From contig JASJDR010000032.1 in NCBI GenBank assembly GCA_030065615.1, forward strand, positions 1 to 50,535: DNA of 50,535 nt, read 5' to 3'. Positions 9,199 through 19,267 of this stretch are shown here, one piece after another; position 1 is the stretch's first letter; each line of letters opens with the position of its first letter. A program made the translations under genes and the position numbers. This DNA comes from Xenococcus sp. MO_188.B8 (lineage in GTDB: Bacteria > Cyanobacteriota > Cyanobacteriia > Cyanobacteriales > Xenococcaceae). A model generated the notes under the pieces. The model saw nothing but the letters and a program-made list of their open reading frames with translations, had not been told where the DNA came from and made no database searches.

Positions 9199-10006
9199 TT
9201 ACGTTTTAGTTTCAATTTCGATTCCTGGCAAATGTTCGAGTTGTTCTTCTGCTTGAATGACTTGTTCGGCTGGGAAAAATACAGTTAAAGCATTAGGAAT
9301 AGATTTAACTTATATAGGAGTTTGACCAATGATCTCGCCGTCAAGTGTCACTTTTTGCTGCGGATGGGTAGTAACCTTAATGTACTTACTTCGCAAATAA
9401 CCAATATCATCTCTTGTGGCGGATTCATTATTACTAGAGCGTCGATTCAGTAATCATAAAATTCTGCTTCAGGTAAGCAGGGGAGAGCTGAAAGTGTTGA
9501 TTTTTTGTTGCTTAATTTATAAAGTTTTATTAGTGAATCGGTGTTCTAGCAGTTTGTAATAAGTGAAAAGAAGCAGCAATCGCATCTAATCTATTCTGAG
9601 GAGTAATAATAGTAATATCTAACAATCCGTCATCGTAAATTATCTCTGCTGTACCTTGAGCCAAAATAGAAGTAGATGGTGCAGCATTGTCGATAGTTAT
9701 CGCATTAGCAAAAGCATTAGCCGTCCCTCTAGGGATTACACGCACAAGAATATCTGTTTCAACTAAAGCTTCAACTGTCACTGAAACCGTACCGTCACCT
9801 CCCGAAACAATAATGATCTCAGCTTTATTTTGTAGGGCTTTACTAGCTAATTCTCCTCCACTTACTTCTTTAGTTGTAAATTGGATATCTAAATCAAATT
9901 TTGGTTCTAAAATACTTTTAATAGTGGCTAAATCCCGATCTGAGTCACTTTGTCCAGCAACAGGATTGAAAATTAAACAAGCAGACCGAAGCAAATAATT
10001 TGACAA
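9199..10006 (-). pseudogene. Diacylglycerol/lipid kinase (DagK/YegS family), multiply broken
   Basis: The N-terminal catalytic part is clear: CLIFNPVAGQSDSDRDL, then IIIVSGGDGTVSVTVEAL and RVIPRGTANAFANA. The sequence then jumps straight to IDNAAPSTSILAQG and DDGLLDITIITPQNRL, so roughly 100 residues of the middle are missing in frame. At 9549 a 112-base insertion interrupts the gene after HLLQTA. Beyond it the C-terminus continues (ATRDDIGYLRSK, KVTLDGEIIGQTPI), has a TAA where the family usually has Glu, and ends with LTVFFPAEQ at a TAA (9199-9201). At least three lesions make it a pseudogene. It lies 47 bases downstream of tRNA-Ser on the same strand. Confidence 0.9.
9434..9549. mobile_element. 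MITE with CTAG target duplication, inserted in the lipid-kinase gene
   Basis: CTAG occurs at 9434-9437 and again at 9546-9549. Just inside are imperfect inverted ends: AGCGTCGATTCAGTAAT on the left and, read inward from the right, AACACCGATTCACTAAT (13 of 17 identical). If the segment is removed leaving one CTAG, the kinase frame joins exactly as HLLQTA-SNNES-ATRDDIGY, with no stop. That is direct evidence of a precise insertion with a four-base duplication. The interior is too short to encode a protein. A longer relative with the same two end types lies at 28679-28921. Confidence 0.88.
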
Positions 10007-10053
10007 TCGACACCAATTACAACAAATTACAAGCCTTCAATGACAATAGCTTA

Positions 10054-10138
<85 letters not shown>

Positions 10139-10235
10139 AAAATATTTCTTCAATATCATAGCAAAGTTGAGGCGAACAATTACTTACATTATGGGATTAA
10201 TATTGATCTTGAAGCAAAACTCAACTGAAAATAAA

Positions 10236-10412
10236 ATGACTACTCACTTTATTACGGCGGAAATCGCTCTCCAAGAAAATCCTTTACAATTACAACAAGA
10301 AATTGAAGCTCAATTAGAACAAGAAGGTAAACCTTTACGTTGGGCTATTACTGAGGTAGATCAAGAACAGGAAAAAGTTACCGTAGAAGCAATCATTACA
10401 ACGGAAAAATAA
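10236..10412 (+). CDS. Small conserved-looking acidic protein
   Basis: 58 residues, starting at the ATG at 10236 (MTTHFITAEIALQENPLQLQ). Longer in-frame extensions upstream run through the tRNA-Ser gene and are not credible. The protein is acidic and Gln/Glu-rich, with an expected alpha-then-beta pattern (helix LQQEIEAQLEQEG, strands LRWAITEVD and KVTVEAIIT). It has no signal or membrane segment. It reads like small cyanobacterial housekeeping proteins of unknown function; I do not recognise a named family. Confidence 0.65.
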   Translation: MTTHFITAEIALQENPLQLQQEIEAQLEQEGKPLRWAITEVDQEQEKVTVEAIITTEK

Positions 10413-10825
10413 TTTCTGAGCTTGAGAGTTAAATTTCCAAACTCAATTTTTATAATTGACTAAAATAGCGAAATAGACTGGAGTTGCCCCAAAATATTCA
10501 ATCTATTTTGCTAATCTATTTTTTTATGCAATTAGGCAGTGTCAGCTTCGCTGATCACGATTTAATCAGCTTCCTATTCGCCATTAACTATTGTTGGACG
10601 GCACTTATTGTACTATCGCTGATTTGAGTCTAACTTATTGATTGATATCTGCTTTGATCAAGATTCTGGTATGATTCATCTTCTAGACCGCTTCTCCATT
10701 CATAACTGGGATTGGGAAATAGAACTATAGATTCTGTAAAAGCTTCTACCTTATACCTCAAAAGTTACAAAACTACTATAGTTTATAGTTTGCAACCAAA
10801 CGCAGTTTATATGGCGATTTTTTGC
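10413..10825. other. Intergenic, no gene seen
   Basis: 413 AT-rich bases between the small protein and the 3' end of the methyltransferase gene. I found no ORF with coding character, no tRNA and no strong terminator. Only short imperfect repeats such as a ctatagtttatag palindrome near 10780 stand out. Confidence 0.5.
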
Positions 10826-11539
10826 TTAATTCGATGGAATTAATTTGCTGAACATTTTTGTTAAGTTGTCAGCTAATCTTGAAAAATCACCATTAGACAA
10901 CAATCTGATGCCAGTCTTAATTTTGGCGACTAAAATGGGAATGCGGCTATTCTGGACAATGTAAACCTGCTCCCCATGCCATTTGTTTTTGGTATATGGT
11001 TTTACCTTAGTAAAAATTGCTGTTCTTGGGGTAGACTCTTGCTGAAATTCCCATTCTGATTCGGACATCAGAAACTTTTTCAATACTTTACCAGTCCATA
11101 TTTGAGTATCATCAATAATCAGTTTGCCACCTACTTTTAAATTCTGGTAGGTATAGTGCCAATCGATGAAAGGCACAGGAAATGAATGAGAGCCGTCAAT
11201 CAGAACGCAATCTAATTCATTAGCATCTAAATTGGGTAAAACTTTCTCGGAAAGATCGATTTTAAAGTCAATTCTGTCAGTAGATATTTGATGTTTTTTA
11301 CAATACTCTTTAATTCTATTAACCTGCTGTTGATTTGGGGCAATACAAGTATGATGAGAAGATTTTATGGCGAAAAGAACTGTACTAATTCCAGCCCCTG
11401 TCTCTAAAGTTTTCGAGTTCTCATTAACTTGCTGATCGATGAAATAGAGCACTTCATTAGATAATTGCCATGAAGTAAGATTTCCCGAAGATTCTTGATG
11501 TAATTTCGGGGGATTTTTGAGTAGTTGTTGTAGGTTCAT
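10826..11539 (-). CDS. Class I SAM-dependent methyltransferase (Methyltransf_24-like)
   Basis: 237 residues. The SAM-binding motif I appears as TLETGAGISTVLFAI (residues about 43-57), followed by a motif II-like acidic turn and DCVLIDGSHSFPVPFIDWHY (about 110-129), with LKVGGKLIIDDTQIW as the post-motif strand. This matches the small-molecule or sugar methyltransferases often found in surface-polysaccharide clusters. The C-terminal 60 residues are basic and lack obvious motifs. The substrate cannot be told, and there are no pathway neighbours. The start follows from the fold beginning within the first 40 residues. Confidence 0.8.
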   Translation of the reverse strand: MNLQQLLKNPPKLHQESSGNLTSWQLSNEVLYFIDQQVNENSKTLETGAGISTVLFAIKSSHHTCIAPNQQQVNRIKEYCKKHQISTDRIDFKIDLSEKVLPNLDANELDCVLIDGSHSFPVPFIDWHYTYQNLKVGGKLIIDDTQIWTGKVLKKFLMSESEWEFQQESTPRTAIFTKVKPYTKNKWHGEQVYIVQNSRIPILVAKIKTGIRLLSNGDFSRLADNLTKMFSKLIPSN

Positions 11540-12047
11540 AATCCAGATACTTAATCGAACTTTTAAAGCTTATAAGCAAGTAAAATTTATACATGGTCTT
11601 ACAATGCTTATTTTAAAATTCACAATTAAAGCGACTTGGCAACATTGGAGAGTTCCCTATTAATTACTAACTATTACTTATCCCCAGTTTTAACTAGTAA
11701 ATAAAATGCTAAGTCGTGAATTAAATGGATTATAATCCCTAATAAGTAAAAAAAATGGTAATAGTATTTTAGAGTTTGAAAATTTTAGAGTTTGAAAATA
11801 GTTTATTAAGCGAAAAAATTACCTGTTCTGATATTTAGCTAACGAAATCCTGCTTCTTAGGAACTTGCAAAATCCAATAATTAGACTAAATTCTGAATCC
11901 TGAATCGATTTTCTAAGACCAAGATTTTCAGAGATTAAGAGTTATAGATATTAAATCAAAATTCCTTTATAACTATGGGCATTTGCTAATTATTATGCTA
12001 GAAAATGATTATTCTAAATTAACTGTGGAAGAAGTTAAGTTTCAAAC
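11540..12047. other. Intergenic, AT-rich, no gene seen
   Basis: About 500 bases of AT-rich DNA between divergently transcribed genes. It carries a direct repeat of ttttagagtttgaaaat around 11768-11800 and a doubled tgaatcc/tgaatcg near 11892-11906. No coding frame or structured RNA was recognised; it presumably holds both promoters. Confidence 0.4.
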
Positions 12048-12890
12048 ATGAATTTTAGAGTAATTGTTGTAACTATATTAATGTTGCTACTTGGACAAAA
12101 GTATACATATGCAGATGGAATTACGAAACCTGTGATAACAAATGTATACATTTTTCGTCATGGCAGAGTAACTAAAAAGGACGGTGTTCTGGAGCTGAAA
12201 AAAGAATCAGAGACTGAGATTAAAAATAGTGCTGAGAAAATTAGCTGTGATTCCGATACATCGCAAAACTATAGAATATTTTATCTGCAAACATCTATAG
12301 AAACATCTAAAGAAAAAGACAGAGGGAAACGCTTTAGGCAAACGGCTGATCAAATAGTCGAGGGATTAAATAATAGGAAGTCATGCAATTTCAACAGAGA
12401 AATAGATAAACAACCTATCTTCTTTACAGATCCAAGCGAACCGAATTCTGATGATTTGAAAGAGGTATGGAATAAAATTACGACTGAAGAACCACCTGAA
12501 GAACCAAATTCTTCCAACAGTGATGAAAATCTAAAAAATTACAACAAAATATTTGTCCTTAGTGCGGAAGTAATCAAAGCTTTGCTGAGACCAAATATCG
12601 ATCAATGTCTACCTATAGACGCACCATGTTTTATGGAGAATTGGCAAGCTGTTAATGATGTTATTGAATCTAGTCGATACAATCATAATAAATACTATGG
12701 GCGTGGCTCTCGTTATCAACGCTCAACAGACTTTCTATATGCAATGATTCTGCATCTTCAGCTTCATAGAATAACAAAACCATATAATTCAATTTCGCCA
12801 GTAGGCATAGAGAAAATCACTATCTGTTCTAAGCCTACAGATCATCCTGAATCTCCACTTGACTGTCCATCTGAATTTAATAATCAGTAG
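12048..12890 (+). CDS. Secreted protein, divergent histidine-phosphatase (RHG) fold
   Basis: 280 residues with a signal peptide (hydrophobic core about residues 5-17, probable cut after YADG or nearby). The mature start VYIFRHGRVTKKDGVLELKK resembles the histidine phosphatase entry motif (strand, then RHG, then a turn leading into a helix). RFRQTADQIVEGL resembles the conserved arginine/QTA motif after the second strand. A candidate second histidine lies in AMILHLQLHRI. The middle (about 125-165) is a low-complexity acidic linker. The fold call is tentative because the other catalytic residues are not obvious. The gene is AT-rich and has no functional neighbours, so it may be accessory. Confidence 0.5.
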   Translation: MNFRVIVVTILMLLLGQKYTYADGITKPVITNVYIFRHGRVTKKDGVLELKKESETEIKNSAEKISCDSDTSQNYRIFYLQTSIETSKEKDRGKRFRQTADQIVEGLNNRKSCNFNREIDKQPIFFTDPSEPNSDDLKEVWNKITTEEPPEEPNSSNSDENLKNYNKIFVLSAEVIKALLRPNIDQCLPIDAPCFMENWQAVNDVIESSRYNHNKYYGRGSRYQRSTDFLYAMILHLQLHRITKPYNSISPVGIEKITICSKPTDHPESPLDCPSEFNNQ

Positions 12891-12940
12891 CATCTGCTGC
12901 CAAACTTCTCCCGATTTTTATGTTAGCCCTAGATATGAAT

Positions 12941-12971
12941 GTAGAGACGCAAAATATTATTACGTCTCTAC
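12941..12971. repeat. GTAGAGACG inverted repeat hairpin
   Basis: GTAGAGACG at 12941-12949 pairs perfectly with CGTCTCTAC at 12963-12971 across a 13-base AT loop. This is the short palindromic repeat with GTAGAGACG arms that I know from many cyanobacterial intergenic regions. Lying between convergent genes (the secreted protein and dxs), it may also help end transcription, though no T-run follows. Confidence 0.75.
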
Positions 12972-13024
12972 AGAATTTCTCCAATTAAATATAGTTAAAA
13001 TCCTAAGCTGATAATTAATAACTA

Positions 13025-14941
13025 TCAACTAACAACAGCAACTTCTTTTTCCTTATTACTAAAGAAAGCCTTGAGGATAGTTTCCGCCATTTGAGGACTA
13101 GTCAAACCCAGATCTGCTTTAGATTCATCAGGTTTAGCATGATCCACTAAAATATCAGGAACACCCAAACATTTTACAGGAACAACTACATCATGTTCTT
13201 GTAAGGCTTCCATTACAGCGGTACCAAACCCACCTGTGATACAACCTTCTTCCAGAGTTACAACCTTACCGATGCGTTTTGCTAACGGGACAATCAGTTC
13301 TGTATCCAAAGGTTTGACAAAACGAGCATTAATCACAGTTGCCTCTACACCATGCTCACTGAGAATTTCCGCGACCTGCATCGCCGGATGTACTTGAGTA
13401 CCGTAACCTAACAACAGGACATCATCTCCCGTACGGAGGATTTCAGCTTTACCAATTTCTAGAGGTTCCCAACCTTCTTCCATTAAAGGCACACCAATGC
13501 CATTACCCCGAGGATAACGCATCGCGATCGGTCCACTAGTATGATTAATTCCCGTAACTACCATCCGTTGTAATTCTGCTTCGTCTTTGGGTGCCATGAT
13601 CGTCATATTCGGAATACAGCGCAGATAAGCTATATCATACATTCCCTGGTGAGTAGGACCATCGGCTCCCACAATTCCCGCTCGATCTAAGCAGAAGAAG
13701 ACAGGAAGATTTTGAATACAGACATCATGAATTACTTGGTCATAGGCTCGTTGCAGGAATGTCGAATAGATAGCAGCCACCGGACGCATGCCCTCGCAAG
13801 CTAAACCTGCAGCCAGAGTTACCGCATGTTGTTCAGCAATGCCCACATCAATGTATTGTTTTGGTAGTTTCTTTTGGAGTTTATCTAAACCAGTTCCTGT
13901 TGCCATTGCAGCAGTAATACCAATAATTTTGGGATTATCTTCTGCCAATTTAGTAAGAGTATGGGCAAAAACCTTGGCATATTTGGGAGGTTTGGGTTTA
14001 CTTGCCGGAATTGCTTTCCCTGTGTTTAGGTTAAAAGGATTTTGGGCATGATAACCTACTTGATCTTTTTCTGCGATCGCGTATCCTTTACCTTTGACCG
14101 TGGCTACATGGACTAATACAGGCCCTGTTACCTTATGAGCTTGATTGAAAGTATCGATCAATTCTTGCAGATTATGACCATCAATGGGGCCAAAATACTT
14201 AAATCCTAGTTCTTCAATGACTGCCCCTACTTTGGGTACCGCAAGACGCTTCATCCCTTCTTTAACTCTGTCCACTTCAGGCGTGATAGATTCCCCAAAG
14301 AAAGGTAAATTTTTAAACTGTTCCTCAAGATTATCCGAAAGGAATTGCATTGGTTCAGACAGACGAACCTTATTCAGATAACGGGAAATTGCCCCGACGT
14401 TCGGAGAAATCGACATTTCGTTATCATTGAGGACAACCATGAGATTAGTATGCGGTAAATGTCCAGCATGGTTAATCGCTTCTAAAGCCATTCCTCCAGT
14501 AAGCGAACCATCACCGATAATTGCCACACACTTATAATCTTCCCCTTTGGCATCCCTGGCTAATGCCATGCCCAAGGCAGCAGAAATACTGGTAGAAGCA
14601 TGGCCGGCACCGAAGTGGTCAAATTTATTTTCACAGCGCTTGAGATAGCCCGCAACACCATTTTTTTGTCTTAAAGTATGAAATCGACTATATCTACCTG
14701 TCAGTAATTTATGGGGATAAGCTTGATGTCCTACATCCCAGGCTACTTTATCTCGATCTAGATCGAGGGTTTGATAAAGAGCTATGGTTAGTTCTACAAC
14801 GCCCAATCCTGGCCCCAAATGACCGCCACTGGTTGCGACGGTTTGTAAATGCTTTTCTCTAATCTGACGGGCAATATCTTCTAGTTGCCGAATAGATAAT
14901 CCGTGCAACTGATTAGGATGAGTTATTTCACTTAAATGCAT
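13025..14941 (-). CDS. dxs: 1-deoxy-D-xylulose-5-phosphate synthase
   Basis: 638 residues, the full family length. DXS condenses pyruvate and glyceraldehyde-3-phosphate with thiamine diphosphate, the first step of the MEP isoprenoid pathway (carotenoids, chlorophyll phytyl chain, quinones). Visible motifs are [16 protein letters not shown], the ThDP/Mg motif [18 protein letters not shown] (about residues 150-167), the transketolase pyrimidine domain ([19 protein letters not shown]) and [15 protein letters not shown]. The start [16 protein letters not shown] fits the family N-terminus. It appears monocistronic. Confidence 0.98.
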   Translation of the reverse strand: MHLSEITHPNQLHGLSIRQLEDIARQIREKHLQTVATSGGHLGPGLGVVELTIALYQTLDLDRDKVAWDVGHQAYPHKLLTGRYSRFHTLRQKNGVAGYLKRCENKFDHFGAGHASTSISAALGMALARDAKGEDYKCVAIIGDGSLTGGMALEAINHAGHLPHTNLMVVLNDNEMSISPNVGAISRYLNKVRLSEPMQFLSDNLEEQFKNLPFFGESITPEVDRVKEGMKRLAVPKVGAVIEELGFKYFGPIDGHNLQELIDTFNQAHKVTGPVLVHVATVKGKGYAIAEKDQVGYHAQNPFNLNTGKAIPASKPKPPKYAKVFAHTLTKLAEDNPKIIGITAAMATGTGLDKLQKKLPKQYIDVGIAEQHAVTLAAGLACEGMRPVAAIYSTFLQRAYDQVIHDVCIQNLPVFFCLDRAGIVGADGPTHQGMYDIAYLRCIPNMTIMAPKDEAELQRMVVTGINHTSGPIAMRYPRGNGIGVPLMEEGWEPLEIGKAEILRTGDDVLLLGYGTQVHPAMQVAEILSEHGVEATVINARFVKPLDTELIVPLAKRIGKVVTLEEGCITGGFGTAVMEALQEHDVVVPVKCLGVPDILVDHAKPDESKADLGLTSPQMAETILKAFFSNKEKEVAVVS

Positions 14942-15130
14942 ACCGTCGCCTTCAATAAAATTAAATCTTCTACTTTAGTTCTAAAACAAATTATCCTACT
15001 TTTGCTGCCTCTAAAATTATTACAAATTAAATCTGTTGAGCTAAAAAAATCTCAAATGAAGGCAGGAGGCAGGAAGCAGGAGGCAGAATTTTTCGGAAAT
15101 TACAACCTTATATTAAGTTTAGCTATTTTT

Positions 15131-15235
15131 AACGCGATCGCGCAGCGCCTACCGAAGGTCTCGCGTAGCGCCTCGCTTGGCGAGATCGCGACAGCGACTA
15201 CCGAAGGTCTCGGGCAGCGCCAGGCTTTGCCCGAT
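15131..15235. repeat. GC-rich cyanobacterial interspersed repeat, two tandem units
   Basis: Two related units around the shared core ACCGAAGGTCTCG (15151-15163 and 15200-15212), bounded by gcgatcgcg-type ends and containing internal palindromes such as ggcagcgccaggctttgcc. The base composition is far more GC-rich than the flanks. The same core recurs at 36422-36434. Just upstream (15060-15090) is a purine-rich ggcagga minisatellite. The region lies between dxs and the next gene and has no coding potential. Confidence 0.85.
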
Positions 15236-15402
15236 CACAACTTATATCAATATTTAATTCGGTATTAGACCTTATTTCTAGTAAATCTTAGTCAGCGGTC
15301 AACAAGGTGATGTGTCATGGTCGAGAGATCGGACCGTCCCTGATCGTCAATTTTCCGTTAATATTTTTTAGTTAGAGATCAAAATTAATTTTACGCTGAG
15401 TG

Positions 15403-15885
15403 ATGACTGTGGGTGAATCTACCATAGGGAGAATGTTACTCTCCCACAACTTCGATTTATACGACAAAATATTTGACGAACTAAGTAGGGAAGAATTTGC
15501 TCAAGTATTTATTGATGCCCTCAACAGCAAAACAGATATTGATGTGAGCTTTATTGAAAATCCCCATTGGCATGTTGAAATACTGTTCTCTACTACCGCA
15601 TTTACTCCGCAAAAAATTGGTGAACTATGCGCCCAAGCCCTGAAAAAGAAACGTCTACAACAACCCGCAACTGCTAAGATGCCTAATATCTTAATCCTAG
15701 CAGGAAAAAAAACTACTCCTCCTATAAGTAGTGCTGCCACTTCTTTAAAACCAGGGGAATGGGGTGTCGATGTGGTAGAAACTGCTTCGGTATCAACTTT
15801 TTTAACTGCCATTCGTTGGGAAGAACGAATTTATACTCGACCAGTAGAAAATATATTCAAAATTGAATTACTCAATGAAGAGTAA
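15403..15885 (+). CDS. Protein of unknown function, cyanobacterial type
   Basis: 160 residues from the ATG at 15403; a GTG directly before it and an ATG at 15433 are alternatives, and no clear ribosome site decides between them. The sequence is a soluble alpha/beta protein (helix FDLYDKIFDELSREEFAQVF, strand HWHVEILFS, helix TPQKIGELCAQALKKKRLQQ, a Pro/Ser linker, then GEWGVDVVETASVSTFLTAI). There is no signal, membrane helix or recognised motif. Coding character is good and the gene faces prk 357 bases downstream on the same strand. Function not recognised. Confidence 0.7.
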   Translation: MTVGESTIGRMLLSHNFDLYDKIFDELSREEFAQVFIDALNSKTDIDVSFIENPHWHVEILFSTTAFTPQKIGELCAQALKKKRLQQPATAKMPNILILAGKKTTPPISSAATSLKPGEWGVDVVETASVSTFLTAIRWEERIYTRPVENIFKIELLNEE

Positions 15886-16242
15886 ATAATTTGATAAATT
15901 TAGCTTTTGTTAGCATGAATTTGGCCTCAAGCCTGCACCTAACAGTGTGCCCTTAGTCTTGACTGGGAAATAAATTACCAAGTAGCATTTCTAATCTCTT
16001 GTAGAGGGGAATAGCATCTGGTAATATTTGTCAAAGAAAGTTAATAGTCAGTATCAGATACTTACTTAAAACTAGCTCAGCGTTGAATATAACTAATCTA
16101 AATAATCTAGATGTTTTTATTAGTTTTCTCTCCTGATCTTTCAAGAAGAGTTGATTAATCGCAAATAGATTTATTTAAAAGCTACCAACATGAGCTAACT
16201 TAATAACTATAGGTTAATCATTTTTTGTAATAGAGGAAAACT
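15886..16242. promoter_or_regulatory. Upstream region of prk
   Basis: 357 non-coding AT-rich bases before phosphoribulokinase. It must hold the prk promoter and leader. I see AGAGGA as the ribosome site at about 16232-16237, but no operator I can name with confidence. Confidence 0.4.
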
Positions 16243-17238
16243 ATGTCTGCCGATTTTGACCGCGTGGTACTTATCGGAGTTGCGGGGGACTCCGGGTGTG
16301 GTAAATCAACATTTCTTCGTCGCTTGACTGACCTATTCGGCGAAGAGTTTATGACTGTTATTTGCTTGGATGACTATCATAGTCTAGACCGCAAGGGAAG
16401 AAAAGCAGCCGGTGTTACCGCATTAAATCCTAAAGCTAATAACTTCGATTTAATGTACGAGCAAATCAAAGCTCTTAAAGAAGGAAACGCGATCGATAAA
16501 CCAATTTATAATCATGAAACTGGAGAACTTGATCCTCCAGAAAGAATTGAGCCTAATAAAGTAGTTGTAATTGAAGGACTTCATCCTTTATATGACGCCA
16601 GAGTTCGTGAATTAATCGATTTCAGTGTTTATTTAGATATTAGCGACGAAGTTAAAATCCAATGGAAAATCCAACGAGATATGGCTGAACGGGGTCATAC
16701 CTATGAAGATATTTTGGCTTCTATTGAAGCTAGAAAACCTGATTTTACAGCTTACATCGAAGTTCAAAGAGCATTTGCTGATGTGGTAATTCAAGTATTA
16801 CCTACTAAGTTAACTGATGATAAAGAAAGCGGCTTACTAAGAGTTCGTCTGGTTCAGAAAGAAGGAATAGAAAACTTCGAAACTGCTTATTTGTTTGACG
16901 AAGGTTCTACTATTGACTGGAGACCTTGTGGTCGTAAACTAACTTGTGCTTATCCTGGCATCAAGATGTACTATGGGCCTGATAATATCTTTGGTAACGA
17001 AGTTTCGGTTCTAGAAGTAGACGGTCAATTCGATAATCTTGAAGAAATGATTTATATTGAAAGCCATCTCAGTAAGACTGGAACTCAGCATTATGGAGAA
17101 ATGACTGAGTTACTTCTCAAGCATAAAGATTATCCAGGTTCTAACAATGGTACTGGTTTATTCCAAGTTCTAGTTGGACTTAAAATGCGTGAAACTTACG
17201 AGAAATTAACTCAAGTCAAAGAAGCGGCAGTTGTATAA
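16243..17238 (+). CDS. prk: Phosphoribulokinase
   Basis: 331 residues. It phosphorylates ribulose-5-phosphate to ribulose-1,5-bisphosphate in the Calvin cycle (carboxysome-fed CO2 fixation). The P-loop GVAGDSGCGKST is at residues 12-23. Cys19 in the P-loop and Cys41 form the regulatory disulfide pair, and Cys229/Cys235 (RPCGRKLTC) form the second pair used when CP12 and GAPDH bind in the dark. DDYHSLDRKGRK and the Walker B-like VVVIEGLHPLYD (about 107-118) are intact. Start supported by AGAGGA 7-8 bases upstream. Redox and CP12 control is known for the family and fully supported by these cysteines. Confidence 0.98.
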   Translation: MSADFDRVVLIGVAGDSGCGKSTFLRRLTDLFGEEFMTVICLDDYHSLDRKGRKAAGVTALNPKANNFDLMYEQIKALKEGNAIDKPIYNHETGELDPPERIEPNKVVVIEGLHPLYDARVRELIDFSVYLDISDEVKIQWKIQRDMAERGHTYEDILASIEARKPDFTAYIEVQRAFADVVIQVLPTKLTDDKESGLLRVRLVQKEGIENFETAYLFDEGSTIDWRPCGRKLTCAYPGIKMYYGPDNIFGNEVSVLEVDGQFDNLEEMIYIESHLSKTGTQHYGEMTELLLKHKDYPGSNNGTGLFQVLVGLKMRETYEKLTQVKEAAVV

Positions 17239-17505
17239 TTTACCAGTAATTATTGAAACATTTGGTTTACGTTACGAAGTTGCGAGAGCCTTATTTAACA
17301 TCAATTCGAAGAGTTGTGTTTAGAGTTAAAAACTATAGGTAAAAAGGTTAAAGGGTTAGAAAATCTCCTTCTACCTTTACCCTTGACCTCTTAACTAAGC
17401 CTAACTTGATTCTTTATAAGGTTCTATAAAGTTCATTTAGCTCAGGTTAATTTAGGCTCTCGTATTTTTAAGATTTTTTTAGCTCTAGGTTTTTAGAGTT
17501 GCTCT

Positions 17506-17530
17506 TAGCTCCGCTGAAAAAACGGAGCTA
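17506..17530. terminator. Hairpin between convergent prk and pepA
   Basis: TAGCTCCG (17506-17513) pairs with CGGAGCTA (17523-17530) around a ctgaaaaaa loop, 8 bp. It lies between the two converging gene ends, 9 bases from the pepA stop. The following sequence is AT-rich without a clean T-run on either strand, so intrinsic termination is only plausible. The rest of 17239-17538 shows no gene. Confidence 0.4.
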
Positions 17531-17538
17531 GTTAATAT

Positions 17539-19008
17539 TTATTGAACAACCCAATTAACTAATGTTCGAACAGGAAAACCTGTACCCCCTGCATTATTAA
17601 TTCCCTGGGGTTTATCAGACCAGACAGGGCCTGCAATATCTAGATGAACCCAAGGAGTTTCTTTGATAAATTGCTTCAAAAATAAAGCAGCAGTAATGGA
17701 GCCTCCTGGTCGCGGACCAGTATTTTTCATGTCAGCAATTTTAGATTTTAAACCTTCAAAATATTGATCTTCTAAAGGCATTTGCCAAAATTTCTCTCCA
17801 GCATTTTCGGCTGCAGTTTTAATTTCTGCTGCCAAAACATCATCAGTACTCCATAAGCCAGAGATATCATTTCCCAAGGCTACAATACAAGCACCAGTAA
17901 GAGTTGCCAAATCAACAATTGCGTCTACTCCCAGAGTTTCGGTATAAACTAAGGCATCAGCCAGGGTTAGTCTGCCTTCAGCATCGGTGTTATTAACTTC
18001 AATAGTTTTGCCATTAGAGGCTTTGAGAATGTCTCCAGGATGCATTGCTTTGCCACTAATCATATTCTCTGTCGCCGCACAGATAAAATGAACTTCCACA
18101 TCGGGCTTTAATTGAGCGATCGCTTTGGCTGCACCCAGGGTAGCCGCACCTCCTCCCATATCCATTTTCATGGTTTCAATGCCGCTACCACCAACTTTAA
18201 GATTTAAACCGCCACAATCAAAGGTCAAACTTTTACCTACGATAGCTAGTTTGCGTTTGGCTGTTCCTGGGGGTTTATAGGTCAGATGGATAAATTTGGG
18301 GGGAATATCGGAGGCTTGACCAACTCCTAAATAGGCACCCATTCCCTGTTGAAAGTTTTCGCAGTCGGCCTGTTCAAGAATTTTGATTTCTAAACCATAT
18401 TCAGAAGCAATTTCTTGAGCAGTTTCTGCCATCGAAATTGGCGTTACTTCATTAGCTGGTGCATTGACCAATTCCCGAGCGAGGATTACTCCAGATACCA
18501 TAGTTTCTCCTCGATGAATGGCGGCATCTTGACCAGCCAATCCTAATAATTCAATGCTTTCTAGCTTTGGTGTCTGATCTTCTGATTCCGATTTAAAGCG
18601 GTTGTCTTCATGTAAAGCCAAATGAATCCCTTCAGTGAGACTTTGAGCGATCGCATCGACGGCAGCTTCAAGGGGTAAACTAATAGCTAGACTGGGAGCT
18701 TGCTTGGCAGCACGAGCGATCGCGGCACTGGCACTGCGATAGCTATCTAGTTTAAGATTTTCTTGCTTACCTAGGCCGACGAGAATCAATTTGCGGATAC
18801 CACTATGGCTACCCACACGAGCAATAGCCGTTGTCCCCGATTTTCCTTTAAATTCTTCGTCTGTAATTAATTCCTGGAGAATCCCTGATAATTTTTCGTT
18901 GAGAGCAGCTAAATCGCCCGTTAACTCTGTAGCATCTTCAAAAAAACCAATAGCAAGACTATTGCCAGTCCAATCGAGTAATGATGTATCTGTAGCTGTG
19001 ATTTGCAT
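17539..19008 (-). CDS. pepA: Leucyl aminopeptidase (M17)
   Basis: 489 residues, full length. The two-metal catalytic domain shows [16 protein letters not shown] (metal Lys/Asp), [18 protein letters not shown], and the family signature [14 protein letters not shown] (metal Asp and Glu, catalytic Arg), then [14 protein letters not shown]. The N-terminal about 170 residues form the poorly conserved macro-like domain. The enzyme removes N-terminal leucine and other residues from peptides in the cytoplasm, usually as a hexamer. It stands alone, converging on prk. Confidence 0.97.
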   Translation of the reverse strand: MQITATDTSLLDWTGNSLAIGFFEDATELTGDLAALNEKLSGILQELITDEEFKGKSGTTAIARVGSHSGIRKLILVGLGKQENLKLDSYRSASAAIARAAKQAPSLAISLPLEAAVDAIAQSLTEGIHLALHEDNRFKSESEDQTPKLESIELLGLAGQDAAIHRGETMVSGVILARELVNAPANEVTPISMAETAQEIASEYGLEIKILEQADCENFQQGMGAYLGVGQASDIPPKFIHLTYKPPGTAKRKLAIVGKSLTFDCGGLNLKVGGSGIETMKMDMGGGAATLGAAKAIAQLKPDVEVHFICAATENMISGKAMHPGDILKASNGKTIEVNNTDAEGRLTLADALVYTETLGVDAIVDLATLTGACIVALGNDISGLWSTDDVLAAEIKTAAENAGEKFWQMPLEDQYFEGLKSKIADMKNTGPRPGGSITAALFLKQFIKETPWVHLDIAGPVWSDKPQGINNAGGTGFPVRTLVNWVVQ

Positions 19009-19120
19009 TCTGATCCTTATGATTCAATTCTATTTACAGAATATAGTTCTACTGTCATCTCAAACAATTAAGATATCGGAGCAAGAGATTAACAATCCCT
19101 TGGCGAAATTTACGGACTAG

Positions 19121-19267
19121 GCAGAGCTGACAGTCGAAATTGCCATAAATCTGTACGGTTGAGGTCGTGAGGAATTTCAATCTCAGGAGTATGATCTCGA
19201 TTCTCAGGCGCAGGAAGTGTTGCCTCGATTGATAAACAAAATTCAGCGCTCGCTCAGAGAGCAATAA
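19121..19267 (+). pseudogene. Possible decayed gene end
   Basis: One frame reads AELTVEIAINLYG, a stop, then GREEFQSQEYDLDSQAQEVL, PRLINKIQRSLREQ and a stop at 19265-19267. Upstream the same frame continues after another stop with KISEQEINNPLAKFTD. The charged helical character and consistent frame across two stops look like a degenerate C-terminus, but I do not recognise the family. It could be chance. Confidence 0.3.

Noticed and set aside
14936..15268. 110-codon plus-strand frame after dxs
   Set aside because: It runs through the GC-rich interspersed repeats and the ggcagga minisatellite.
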